DNA of 44,158 nt from a virus: positions 1 to 44,158 of IMG/VR virus record IMGVR_UViG_3300020125_000141. One strand, given 5' to 3'. A model generated the notes under the pieces. That model had not been told where the DNA came from and did no database searches. It saw nothing but the letters and a program-made list of their open reading frames with translations. Position 1 is the first letter of the stretch. Each line of letters begins with the position of its first letter. Of the stretch, positions 7,321 through 15,626 are shown piece after piece. A program made the position numbers and the translations under genes.

Positions 7321-8436
7321 TTATACACCCTCTGGAACTTGTCGGTATTCCAGTGAGCATCGACAGTTCGGATGCGCCGGAGGTTCCATGTCCCCTGAGT
7401 CGAACGGGCTCTCTTCATCGATGAATCCATCCGCCGCGTTGCCATCGCAAATCTCACACGCATCCGGTTGCACTTGCCAAGACTTTTCCACGGGCCCATT
7501 GCCGCCGCGCCAGATCCCCGCAAACGCGCTCATGCCGTCGTGATAGGCCCGTGAGACTTCGTACTCCGCGATCATCGACGCTCGTTCTGAACTGTGGTCG
7601 GCGTCCGTCCAGTCGATCTCCTGATTCGCCAGCGCCGCCGTGCGTATGGGGTCCGGAAGCCTCGGCAGCGGGTACGCTTTGCGCTTCGCCTCCGTCACGC
7701 TCACACTCACGGGACCCAGTTCCTTCATCGCCTGACGCGCGCCCGCGGTGAATGCCTTAGCTGTTACTTTCGCGTATACCGCATCGAAGGGCGAAGTCGC
7801 GCGCTTGAACCGCCGGCGCACAGCCCGCGCCATCGTCGCGACCAGCGGATCTATCACCCGCGCTTTCGAGGGAATGCCAAGATGTTCGAGCATGGCTATC
7901 GCAATGTCTGCCGCCTCCTGTAAGGGATTCTCTACAGATTTCGGATCTTTTCCCACTAGGTGTGCCGCGAGTTTCGGCGTCACGTACCAGCGGAAACGAT
8001 GCCGCGGCTCCTCTGTCTTCGTCGGATTGGTGTTGATGTACATCACCGCGGAGTGCTCGAAGTCGATGCGATCCGTGATGCCGAACGCCACCGCCGCGAC
8101 AAGCTTTTCAATCAGCGGGCCGTGCGTGACGATGTGGACGGTATCGAATTCGCCGCGCGCTTTGTTGATCGCCGCCCATGCCGCCGATGGATCGCCGTCC
8201 GGGTCCAGCTCTGCCAGGTGAACTATCGGCGTGTCCTTGCGCTGCATTCGCTCGGCGGTCTCGATCGCGCGCTTGAAGGTGCTGGTGATGATGATGTCGG
8301 CTTTGACATTGGCGCGCTTCAGGAACTTGCGCATCACCTTCGTCTGCTTTTTGCCGATCTTGTTTATCGGTCGCTCGGAGTCATCGCGTGGGCCTTCATC
8401 TGTCAAGGCATGACGCTGTATGTACCATTTGGCCAT
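7321..8436 (-). CDS. Minor head protein fused to a SixA-like histidine phosphatase
   Basis: 371 residues with two domains. Residues 1-150 match the histidine phosphatase superfamily, SixA type: R8-H9 in YIQRHA, D-S-ERPI-G-KQ spacing, TSTFKRAIETAERM, and the second catalytic His105 in VHIVTHGP. Residues about 170-371 match phage head-morphogenesis (Mu gpF-like) proteins, ending in a zinc motif with C327, C330, H355, C358 and C360 (PPAHPNCRC). Minor head proteins join the portal region and may enter the host with DNA. The Gly of the usual RHG triad is Ala here, as tolerated in some members. The domains are continuous in one frame. Confidence 0.82.
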   Translation of the reverse strand: MAKWYIQRHALTDEGPRDDSERPINKIGKKQTKVMRKFLKRANVKADIIITSTFKRAIETAERMQRKDTPIVHLAELDPDGDPSAAWAAINKARGEFDTVHIVTHGPLIEKLVAAVAFGITDRIDFEHSAVMYINTNPTKTEEPRHRFRWYVTPKLAAHLVGKDPKSVENPLQEAADIAIAMLEHLGIPSKARVIDPLVATMARAVRRRFKRATSPFDAVYAKVTAKAFTAGARQAMKELGPVSVSVTEAKRKAYPLPRLPDPIRTAALANQEIDWTDADHSSERASMIAEYEVSRAYHDGMSAFAGIWRGGNGPVEKSWQVQPDACEICDGNAADGFIDEESPFDSGDMEPPAHPNCRCSLEYRQVPEGV

Positions 8437-8781
8437 CTAGCGTAGCGGCTTCGTCCTAGGAAGTTGAATCGGCAATAGCTTCAGATCGATCTCGTACTGG
8501 TCAAACCCACTCTGTACATTCATGCTGCTAACGTAGGCGGTAAATTTCCATTCAGTTCCGTTTCCGTCGTCTGCGCGTATGCTCACAGTGGTGTTGGCGG
8601 CCTTGCGGCAGTACATGATCTTCATCAGGTCATTGGGATTTGTGCTCAAGTCGGTGTCTTGAATCTCGACCTTTGGAACTTCGATCAACTTCGCGGTGGC
8701 ATCAGGGACTAGCAGCCCACCAGCAACCGGCACAACTGTAGCGCCGATGCCAAAGTACTTGAGAAAGTCTCTACGTTCCAT
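8437..8781 (-). CDS. Tat-exported protein of unknown function
   Basis: 114 residues. The N-terminus MERRDFLKYFGIGATVVPV is a textbook twin-arginine signal (RRDFLK) followed by a hydrophobic stretch and an AxA-like site. The mature region is beta-rich (SIRADDGNGTEWKFTAYVSSM). It has its own promoter with a GCGCAATTGCGC palindrome, and the -10 box is 8 bases from the ATG. It lies between the KTSC and minor head genes. Tat substrates fold before export, so a periplasmic or surface role during infection, such as exclusion or lysis timing, is possible. No family recognised. Confidence 0.7.
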   Translation of the reverse strand: MERRDFLKYFGIGATVVPVAGGLLVPDATAKLIEVPKVEIQDTDLSTNPNDLMKIMYCRKAANTTVSIRADDGNGTEWKFTAYVSSMNVQSGFDQYEIDLKLLPIQLPRTKPLR

Positions 8782-8789
8782 AGGCTCCT

Positions 8790-8807
8790 ATAATAGCGCA
8801 ATTGCGC
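8790..8807 (-). promoter_or_regulatory. Palindrome site A and -10 box
   Basis: GCGCAATTGCGC (8796-8807) abuts TATTAT (8790-8795, minus strand), which is 8 bases before the ATG at 8781. Unlike the other copies, the palindrome touches the -10 box rather than covering a -35 box. It lies in a 29-base gap between two genes. Confidence 0.7.
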
Positions 8808-8810
8808 CAA

Positions 8811-9212
8811 TCAGAACACCGCAATCAGCGGGACTGGCGACCAGTGGCGAATGTCTCCAACCTGCTTTGGCTTCCAGGTGCAGCCGCATTCCGGACATTC
8901 CCACGATTCCGCGGTCGCCAGCTTTCCTGCGCTCATGGCCTTGTGGAGATGCTTACCGCAACACGAATCGGGGTCGTAGGTCTGGAGCGCAAACTGATCG
9001 GCGGATACCTCATGCATCCGTGCCAGCCGACCGTTCGCAAGATGCCGCGCTACAAACGTGCCTTTGCTCGGAGCGTTGAGCAGCGCCAAATACAAATCGT
9101 AGGAGATATCCGCCCACTCGTACAGCTTGCCGTCTCGGAACTCCACTCGCAGCGTTGTGCCTTCGTGGCCGATACGCGCGACATTCGAGGATTGAACTGC
9201 GACCATCAGCAT
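8811..9212 (-). CDS. KTSC-domain protein with Cys-rich C-terminus
   Basis: 133 residues. The first about 65 residues (AVQSSNVARIGHEGTTLRVEF, DGKLYEWADIS, LLNAPSKGTFVARHL) fit the KTSC domain, a small beta fold often encoded near phage head genes. The C-terminal half has CC and CPECGCTW, a possible zinc ribbon, ending in a SPVPL segment. The start overlaps the portal stop (TAATG). Role unknown. Confidence 0.75.
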   Translation of the reverse strand: MLMVAVQSSNVARIGHEGTTLRVEFRDGKLYEWADISYDLYLALLNAPSKGTFVARHLANGRLARMHEVSADQFALQTYDPDSCCGKHLHKAMSAGKLATAESWECPECGCTWKPKQVGDIRHWSPVPLIAVF

Positions 9213-11110
9213 TACGCCGCTCCCATCCTAAGCAGCCGCTTGCTCTCTTCAATCAGCCGCTCGATAGCTTTCTTAGTCGCCGCGACAGCTGGACCAGCCG
9301 GAGTAGCTATCGGTACAGGCTCTGGCGCCGGAGGCTCAATCGTGCGGTCGGCTTCGTAGGTGGCCTCGGGATACGCTTCCTCGATTAGTTCGTCGCCATT
9401 CTCCACACCGAGTTGATCGTAGAGCAGCCGGACGCCCGCGCGCTCATCGATACCCACGACGGTACCGGACAGGTTCCCCAGCGTCATTGCTTCGACTGTG
9501 GACTTCACCAGCAACGCCACGTCGCCCTCTACGATGTTCGGGAAGTTTACACGGATCTCAATGTCGGTAGACTTGTCCGGAGTTGCCTCGTACACCCATT
9601 GGCCGTTGGGCTTCTGCTTTCGGCTCGCCTCGCGGATCTGGATGGACTCGATATTGCGCTTCGCCTCTCTGAGCTTCCCTGACGCCGCTTTCCCGCTAAC
9701 GCCCAAAACGTACTCCGCGATGATGAGCAAGTCTTCGCGCCACGCTTCCTGCTTTTCGATGAAGTTCAGCTCGGTCGGCCGATCCAAGCTCGTAGCGGTC
9801 GCCAAGTTCGACGTGTTCATGTCGCTCAAGAAAGTCTCAGGCACACCCACCACCATGCAGCACATAAGCTTGTACTGCCGGACTTCCTCGGGATCTCCAC
9901 CAGCGCCCTTCGTGTTGAACGCTTCGAGCTTAGTGCCTGGTCCGCTGGCGAATGTACCTCCTGCAACCGTCGGCGGGTTCGTATCCCACAGGCTTGATCC
10001 CACGGAAACGTTGGTCTGTAATTGCTGTTTTGCACCTTCCAACGCCTGTTGCCCACCCTTCGTGGTCAACGTCATGGCGATTTGCGCGAGCGCCTGGCGA
10101 ACCGTGAGACATGCTTCAAGGAAGCGTCGTGCAGCTCGCGCCCAGTCCAACGCCGGGTAAACCATCGGACAACCGAACGTCCACTGCGCAACCTCGCCGG
10201 ACTTTCGGTGATGGATGTGGCAGTCCCACATCACTTCAATACCGTTGATCTCCGCTGGCTTTTCGTCAGGATCGTACCCGAGCGCCGGGTAGTATCGCTC
10301 AATCGGTTCTGTGCTCTTGGCTCCCGTCACCGTGTTGAAAACCTTGGCCGTCCAGCAGCGCTTGTAGAACCAGGGTTTCTCCGCGTCTTCAGGGTCGCAC
10401 TCGATATCCTGGATTTCCGTTGCGTCGATCAGCCGGCACTCAACTAAACCCTTGTCCACGGTATCGGCGAACAACGCGAAGAATAAATTGCCGTCGTAAT
10501 ACTTGCGCCGCTCGTGTTTCGCCAGCGCGATCCTTCCTAGCGTCTTGCGGTTCCGCGCGAAAAACTCCTTCAGTACTTCATTGGCGTCCATGTCGGAGCT
10601 GGTCACCTCGACGCCGCGGGCGAACACGTAGGCCGCCGCTACGTCGATGAGCCGGCGGATGATTGGATTCTTGACGTAGTAGAGCCGGGATATCAGGATG
10701 ATTTGCTGGATGCCCCACCGGGAGAACTCCAACCAACTCATGTTGACCTCGCGCCGCCATTCGACGTTTTGCAGCGCCAGCTCGATATCGCCGAACGCGC
10801 CCTGTCCGATCAGAGGAACCGATTCCTTGAGTCCGAGCGCACGGTCACGGATGCGGCCTAACGCCTGTTGCGCCTCGCGGGGCCCAATTGCCTGTCGCCA
10901 CGGACCAGGCCCGCTCATCAGACGCGCCTCGATCCACTCCGCAGCGAAGTCCATATAATCGCCGAATCGATCGCGCTCTTGTTGCTCTGGTAATAGCTTC
11001 AGAAGTAGGCGATTCTCCGCGCGAAGGTCGGAGATGGTGGCCTGTGGGTCGGTTTGAGGTTTGAGGCGATTAACGCACCAGATGAGGAAAGAGAGGATGC
11101 GGCGTTTCAT
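9212..11110 (-). CDS. Portal protein
   Basis: 632 residues from the ATG at 11110 (a GTG one codon earlier is also possible). It forms the dodecameric channel through which DNA is packaged and ejected. Typical features include a helical N-terminus, the wing region with NPIIRRLIDVAAAYVFARGVEV, and the late block ETFLSDMNTSNLATATSLDRPTEL followed by LLYDQLGVENGDELIEE. Position upstream of the minor head protein is standard. Its separation from terminase by about 7 kb of glycan genes is unusual. Confidence 0.9.
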   Translation of the reverse strand: MKRRILSFLIWCVNRLKPQTDPQATISDLRAENRLLLKLLPEQQERDRFGDYMDFAAEWIEARLMSGPGPWRQAIGPREAQQALGRIRDRALGLKESVPLIGQGAFGDIELALQNVEWRREVNMSWLEFSRWGIQQIILISRLYYVKNPIIRRLIDVAAAYVFARGVEVTSSDMDANEVLKEFFARNRKTLGRIALAKHERRKYYDGNLFFALFADTVDKGLVECRLIDATEIQDIECDPEDAEKPWFYKRCWTAKVFNTVTGAKSTEPIERYYPALGYDPDEKPAEINGIEVMWDCHIHHRKSGEVAQWTFGCPMVYPALDWARAARRFLEACLTVRQALAQIAMTLTTKGGQQALEGAKQQLQTNVSVGSSLWDTNPPTVAGGTFASGPGTKLEAFNTKGAGGDPEEVRQYKLMCCMVVGVPETFLSDMNTSNLATATSLDRPTELNFIEKQEAWREDLLIIAEYVLGVSGKAASGKLREAKRNIESIQIREASRKQKPNGQWVYEATPDKSTDIEIRVNFPNIVEGDVALLVKSTVEAMTLGNLSGTVVGIDERAGVRLLYDQLGVENGDELIEEAYPEATYEADRTIEPPAPEPVPIATPAGPAVAATKKAIERLIEESKRLLRMGAA

Positions 11111-11131
11111 CACGCCAAGCTTATCACTGAT

Positions 11132-11599
11132 TTAGGGCGTGCGCACCCATCGCTGCTTTTTGCTGCACTTCTGATCCCTCCGCCCCTCCCTCGATTTCCA
11201 GCCGTAGCCCCAGACTTCTTTGGTCATGCCGAATCGCGCCCAGCCGTCCGCGTCGTAGATCGTGCCTTTGTGCCCTTCGGTCGGGTCGCTGTAGGAGAGC
11301 AGCAACCGGATTCCAGGAAGCCAAGTACGGACATAACGCCGCATCATCGCGAGGCCGTGACTCTCGGTGTTCTTTGGCGCTTCATCCACGAAGTACACGC
11401 GATGCAATTGCAAAATGATATCGGCGTCGTATTCTTTCGGTGCGGGCCGTCCAAGCAACATCGCGCCCACAAGCTCGCGGCCCTCGGTGAACTCAAGCAC
11501 GAAGATGAAGCCAGGCGGACAGGATTGCAGGTAGTGGTGCATGGCGATCCACTTCGAGGTAGCACGCGACTCTGAAGGCTGGCAGCGACGGATGTTCAT
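11132..11599 (-). CDS. Mom-like DNA-modification acyltransferase (GNAT fold)
   Basis: 155 residues. Diagnostic blocks are HHYL (21-24), GAMLLGRPAP (45-54), HRVYFVDEAPKNTES (66-80) and LLSYSDPTEGHKGTIYDADGW (100-120), with the R-V-DEAP-N and SY-DP-GH-G-IY patterns of Mom-family proteins. In phage Mu, Mom modifies adenines in DNA and blocks host restriction. The ATG overlaps the upstream glycosyltransferase stop (ATGA), making it the last gene of the cassette before the portal. A more general GNAT function is the alternative. Confidence 0.75.
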   Translation of the reverse strand: MNIRRCQPSESRATSKWIAMHHYLQSCPPGFIFVLEFTEGRELVGAMLLGRPAPKEYDADIILQLHRVYFVDEAPKNTESHGLAMMRRYVRTWLPGIRLLLSYSDPTEGHKGTIYDADGWARFGMTKEVWGYGWKSREGRRDQKCSKKQRWVRTP

Positions 11600-12474
11600 A
11601 CAACTCCGAACAGATCTAGCCCAGCGAACTTCTCGCGCCCGTGCTCAGCTACCAGCCGCCTGCATTCCGCTTCCTGCCACAATTCAGCATCCAGGTGCAG
11701 ATGCTTATTCGCAAGCTCCATGTATGGCGCCCACCACTCTATCGGCACTTGCGCGAAGGTCCACGGCTCACGCGGCTTGATTGCCAGCGAGTAGAGATCG
11801 TCAATCTTTCGCACGTCCTTTTCTGGCCAACGCAAACGCTCGGTGATTTTGTAGTGTGCGTGCTTTGCGATCAGCCTCCGCTCGCTGGCGCCCCACATGT
11901 GCATCACGCCGCCCTGCCCCTGCTGAATCGGTCGATACGGCGTGAGGGTCATTCCTTGCGGCTCACGTTGGTGGAAGGTATCGCCAGCCCAGCGCAAGCG
12001 TGGGTCGTCCGCAAACGCTACCGAGACGATGCGGTTTCCCCAGACGGCGTTTGAGTGATAGCGGTCGATGCCGCCGCGCAAGTTGTACAGCGGAAGTTGG
12101 AGGATTGTTGCTGGCTGGCTGTGTTGCGGAATCTCGCCGCTTGCGCGCACGAGGTAGGGCATCTGCTGAATCAGATTGCCCGTCAGGATCTCATCGGCGT
12201 CGATGATGGCGATGTGGGTCGCGCGATGGTGGCGCGCATAGTCAAGCATCCACTGTCTGTGCTGCATCTCGTCCCATTGAGGCTCCGCGTAAACCGAGAG
12301 GTGAACGCGATCCTCGCCTACTTCTTCGCGAACGGCTTGCGCGATATCCTCGCTCGCATCCGTGCAGGCGTGCAGGAAAACGACAACCTCATCGCACCAC
12401 ATCAGCGCCACGCGCAGCGACAAGCCGAGTACCCAGTCTTCGTTTCGCACCGACATACAGGCGATCAGTTTCAT
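11596..12474 (-). CDS. Glycosyltransferase, family 2-like
   Basis: About 292 residues from the ATG at 12474 (GGAG 8 bases upstream). The N-terminus MKLIACMSVRNEDWVLGLSL and the DxD-type motif IDADE (91-95) are those of GT2-like enzymes that recognise a donor nucleotide sugar and metal. A His/Trp-rich region follows (about 165-215). The acceptor is unknown. It lies between the methyltransferases and the Mom-like gene in a coupled operon. A 9-codon mini-ORF starting at 12500 overlaps its start. Confidence 0.8.
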   Translation of the reverse strand: MKLIACMSVRNEDWVLGLSLRVALMWCDEVVVFLHACTDASEDIAQAVREEVGEDRVHLSVYAEPQWDEMQHRQWMLDYARHHRATHIAIIDADEILTGNLIQQMPYLVRASGEIPQHSQPATILQLPLYNLRGGIDRYHSNAVWGNRIVSVAFADDPRLRWAGDTFHQREPQGMTLTPYRPIQQGQGGVMHMWGASERRLIAKHAHYKITERLRWPEKDVRKIDDLYSLAIKPREPWTFAQVPIEWWAPYMELANKHLHLDAELWQEAECRRLVAEHGREKFAGLDLFGVV

Positions 12475-12496
12475 GCAAAGTTCTCCAACTCGGGGT

Positions 12497-12586
12497 TCAT
12501 GAATGACAGCAGCCTCCAGCCTGCACACACAAAAAGGTCAACAGCAACAGCAACGCGGCCACCAGCACTTGATCGGTGTGCTTCAT
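12497..12586 (-). CDS. 29-residue membrane or lipoprotein-like peptide
   Basis: Starts with an ATGA overlap on the FkbM-like gene stop. The peptide MKHTDQVLVAALLLLLTFLC has a single hydrophobic helix followed by VQAGGCCHS. Its length and Cys content recall small anchor peptides or lysis-type lipoproteins, though the LTFLC pattern is only lipobox-like. The overlap on both sides (next ATG at 12500) argues that it is translated. Confidence 0.5.
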   Translation of the reverse strand: MKHTDQVLVAALLLLLTFLCVQAGGCCHS

Positions 12587-13188
12587 CCGAGCACCGTGTC
12601 CCAGTGGCCGATCCAATCGCCCTGTTTGGTTACCTCGTGCTGGATCACGCGATAGCCCAGCTTGGCGAAGAGATCGGCATAGTAGATTTCGGTTCTGTTT
12701 GGTCCGCTGGGTGTACCGTCGTGAAACTCCACGCTGATCTGCCGCGCGATCCCATAATGATGCTGTGGCCATTTTTCGAGTATCTGGAATTCCGAGCCCT
12801 CGCAGTCCAACTTTATGAGGTCGAAATGAAATACCTGACAGCAGTTCATCAACTCCAAGATGCTGATGCAGTCCACACGTATAATCTTCGCGTCGTAGTA
12901 TGGGCTGTCGTCTTCACGGAGCATGTTGCCCTCTCCTGTCGAATAGCTCGCGTACCACGCCCGTGTGCGAACATCGCCCACCAATGCGTAGCGCAGAAAC
13001 GTGACGTTCGGGTGCTGCATCGGCTCAATCGCCGGGTCCGGGTCCAGCGCGATAACGCGGGCTTTCGGCCTCAGCGCGAGAATGCCGCGGGTGAAATCGA
13101 AGTTGCGGGAGCCGACATCGAGGATAACGGCGCGCTCTGGTAGGAGCGATTCGTCAAACGTGTGGCCGCAGATCGTGGTGAGGTTCAT
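12583..13188 (-). CDS. FkbM-like methyltransferase
   Basis: 201 residues. Rossmann SAM-binding start VILDVGSRNFDFTRG (21-35), an acidic turn VIALDPDP (about 45-52), and FDLIKLDCEGSE (about 121-132), the FkbM signature. These enzymes O-methylate sugars and other hydroxyls. The ATG overlaps the TylF-like stop (ATGA). Substrate unknown; the surrounding glycosyltransferases suggest a glycan. Confidence 0.8.
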   Translation of the reverse strand: MNLTTICGHTFDESLLPERAVILDVGSRNFDFTRGILALRPKARVIALDPDPAIEPMQHPNVTFLRYALVGDVRTRAWYASYSTGEGNMLREDDSPYYDAKIIRVDCISILELMNCCQVFHFDLIKLDCEGSEFQILEKWPQHHYGIARQISVEFHDGTPSGPNRTEIYYADLFAKLGYRVIQHEVTKQGDWIGHWDTVLG

Positions 13189-13823
13189 TTGGTGGGAATC
13201 CTCCAGTACACCGGCGCCGGGACAACCGTTTCCATCACGGCCTTTCGGCATCCGCTGAGGTTCCAGTCGTCTACAATGACCCAGCCGCCCGGCGAGACCA
13301 GCGGGTACAAGTGCTCCATCACCGGCTTGGTGGATTCGTAGAGATCGCCATCGAGACGTAACAGCGCAATGGCGCGAATGTACATCGCTTGACATTCGAC
13401 CGATCCGAGAGCCGCATCGCGAATCGATGTCTTGAACATCCCTGGATGGTAGATCAGCAGCTCATCCGGGATGCCCCAGCGCTTCATGTTGGCCTTCACG
13501 TCCACAAGTGAGCACGCCGATTCGCCGGCCGGTACGCCTTGCAGTTCGTGGTCATGCTCGCCGGCGGCCGGGATGCCTTCAAAGCTATCGAACAGGTGGA
13601 CGCGTGGCATCTCCGCCATCGCGTAATCGTTCACCGTTGCGATGTGGTCCATGATGGCCCGCGCCATGATCGCGCACTGTGCGCCTGCGTAGACTCCGCA
13701 CTCAACGAAGTCTCCGGGCACGCCACGCGCCAGCACCGCCCGTGCGATGTCGTAGGTCGCCTCGAAGGTCTCGGTGTGGCCGAGTCCGGACATGCGCACG
13801 TTGTCAAACCATTCGCGGTTCAT
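13185..13823 (-). CDS. TylF/MycF-like O-methyltransferase
   Basis: 212 residues. Motifs GDFVECGVYAGAQC (SAM loop), VHLFDSFEGIPA, LDGDLYESTKPVMEHLYP and GGWVIVDDW match the macrocin O-methyltransferase family, where paired Asp residues (DGD, DDW) bind metal. It probably methylates a sugar hydroxyl. The ATG shares one base with the upstream stop (TAATG). Confidence 0.87.
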   Translation of the reverse strand: MNREWFDNVRMSGLGHTETFEATYDIARAVLARGVPGDFVECGVYAGAQCAIMARAIMDHIATVNDYAMAEMPRVHLFDSFEGIPAAGEHDHELQGVPAGESACSLVDVKANMKRWGIPDELLIYHPGMFKTSIRDAALGSVECQAMYIRAIALLRLDGDLYESTKPVMEHLYPLVSPGGWVIVDDWNLSGCRKAVMETVVPAPVYWRIPTK

Positions 13824-14608
13824 TAGACATTCCTCCATCGGCTCCCGGCCAGGTCGCTCCGGTCACCAGTGCAATACTCCTGGTGGAAGAGCTGCGGGTA
13901 TTTATCCTCTTCGAGTCCGCAATTCGGCGACACCGGCCAGCCGAACTGACACGCCTCCCGATGCAGCGGTATCCCGTACTTCGAAGCCAGTAGCGTCAAC
14001 ACGCTTTGTTCGTTCGAGTGCCGCGCGAACTCGGGAAACTCCGGCGCATACTTCGATGGCTCCAGGCTCTGACACATCGGATTCACCGAGTATGTGAGCC
14101 ATTCGCACAGGAACTGCCACGCGCGATAGTCCCCAACCTTGAACGTGCTGAATCTTCCGCAAGCATGCCGCGCGTTCCAGTGCTTCTCTTCGTCCAGCCC
14201 CATCGCTACGCAGCAATCGCGCCGGGTGAAGCGCTTGTTCGGATTGCCTTGGGATTCGAAGAGGCAGATGCCATCACGCTCGGCGAATTGGAAGATGGGC
14301 GAGAGGTCGGCAATGGGGTAGGTGTCGGCGTCCACGTACAGGACCGTGTTGTGATGCAGCGCGATGAAAGCCTTGTACCACTCTTCCAGGATTATCATCG
14401 GCTTCCACGCGCACCAGCCGAAACCAAACTTCTTGTCGGTCTCCCATAGGAACGAGTTGAGCTTGCGGAAGTCAGGCACTTTCTCGACCAGCCAGCGGTC
14501 ATCGTAGACGCGCACTTCATCTGCTCCGAACCGTGGACCGTCTCTGACGATGCGCTCGGTTGTCGCGTCATACGCTCGCCCTCCGAAGGTGATGAGGATT
14601 CGGCTCAT
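13823..14608 (-). CDS. Glycosyltransferase with VDADT motif
   Basis: 261 residues from the ATG at 14608. The motif LYVDADTYP (90-98) is a DxD metal/nucleotide-sugar site in the GT8-like or nucleotide-diphospho-sugar transferase style. The flanking FGFGWCAWKP and NEQSVLTLLASKYGIPL are also seen in such enzymes. It probably transfers a hexose; linkage and acceptor are unknown. ATGA overlap with the DUF7694-like gene. Confidence 0.78.
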   Translation of the reverse strand: MSRILITFGGRAYDATTERIVRDGPRFGADEVRVYDDRWLVEKVPDFRKLNSFLWETDKKFGFGWCAWKPMIILEEWYKAFIALHHNTVLYVDADTYPIADLSPIFQFAERDGICLFESQGNPNKRFTRRDCCVAMGLDEEKHWNARHACGRFSTFKVGDYRAWQFLCEWLTYSVNPMCQSLEPSKYAPEFPEFARHSNEQSVLTLLASKYGIPLHREACQFGWPVSPNCGLEEDKYPQLFHQEYCTGDRSDLAGSRWRNV

Positions 14609-14973
14609 ATGGATTTGCCGATCCCGTCCACTTCGGCGCTGAACTCCGGTAGTACTTGCCCGTCCGCTTCGTCCCAACGCGCCCAAAGGTGCAGGCAGTG
14701 ATTGTGGATGTTGACGTACTGTTCGCGAGGCGGCCAGATTGAGTAGGCGTAGCGATCTTCACCGATGAACGCGCGCTTAACCTTCGCCATGTCCTCATGT
14801 GTCGGCGTCCAACTTTTGCGCGATACGCTTACATGGAGCCACGGAAATCCGTTGGCCTTAACCTCGCAATCGACGATCACGCGCAAACCGCCGCCGATCT
14901 CGCGAAGCGCGTAACCGTCGCCCCATGGCTGGATCAGCTCGAAACCTTCTGGGCAGGAGAATTGCCAGTTCAT
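14605..14973 (-). CDS. DUF7694-like protein
   Basis: 122 residues. The pattern WLHVSVSRKSWTPTHEDM, a VKRAFIGEDRYA helix, then YVNIHNHCLHLW resembles DUF7694, small proteins found in phages. Function unknown. It is coupled by ATGA overlaps on both sides in the glycan cassette, so it is expected to be made with the transferases. Confidence 0.65.
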   Translation of the reverse strand: MNWQFSCPEGFELIQPWGDGYALREIGGGLRVIVDCEVKANGFPWLHVSVSRKSWTPTHEDMAKVKRAFIGEDRYAYSIWPPREQYVNIHNHCLHLWARWDEADGQVLPEFSAEVDGIGKSI

Positions 14974-15626
14974 CTTCGCACCAGAACCACGTTCGTCCCA
15001 TTGGCCATCGTCGCGGCATAGCCGCGCGCCGTGGCTGCGCTCAATATCTCGGCAAGCCGGTTGTCATGCTCGCAGCAAATTGCGTGCGGCTCCCACTGCA
15101 GCTCCATCATGCGGAGAAACAGGCCGACCGATACGCCCTCCGCGTCGATATTGATGAAGTCGAAGCCCCCGAACTGATTCGAGATTTGCTCCAGCGTGAT
15201 TGCCGGCGAAAGCATCGTCCCGTAGAAGCCGCCCTTGTCGGCCCACACTTCAAAGTTGCCCTCGTCGCTAGTCGACACCGCATCGTCGGTGACGTGCAAC
15301 TTCACCAAGCCCGCCTCCAGCGAGACGCACGCGCCGATGATCTGCACATCGAAACGGTGTTGGATTGGTGCGGATGGGTTCAGCAAACTGGGGCGGTCCA
15401 CATGTCCGTATTCCTTCACGAGCCCCAGCAGCGGACCCGGCGAAGGCTCGATCAACACTGCGCTCGCCCCCATCTCAATCAGCGCACGACTGTTCGATTT
15501 GTCTGTGGCGTGATACGCTCCGATGTCCAACACGCGATAGTGTCGGCCATGCGCTGGGTCAGGTGCGTACTCATCGAACGCCGCAAGGATAGCGGCCTGC
15601 TCGCCAAATTGCGAATAGTCTGTCAT
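14970..15626 (-). CDS. FkbM-like methyltransferase
   Basis: 218 residues. YRVLDIGAYHATDKSNSRAL is the SAM-binding loop, AVLIEPSPG the acidic turn and FDFINIDAEGVSVG the FkbM-type catalytic region. It is only distantly similar to the second FkbM-like protein of the cassette (12583-13188), so it is not a recent duplicate. It could methylate a sugar or an amino acid side chain. Overlaps its neighbours in ATGA. Confidence 0.8.
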   Translation of the reverse strand: MTDYSQFGEQAAILAAFDEYAPDPAHGRHYRVLDIGAYHATDKSNSRALIEMGASAVLIEPSPGPLLGLVKEYGHVDRPSLLNPSAPIQHRFDVQIIGACVSLEAGLVKLHVTDDAVSTSDEGNFEVWADKGGFYGTMLSPAITLEQISNQFGGFDFINIDAEGVSVGLFLRMMELQWEPHAICCEHDNRLAEILSAATARGYAATMANGTNVVLVRR

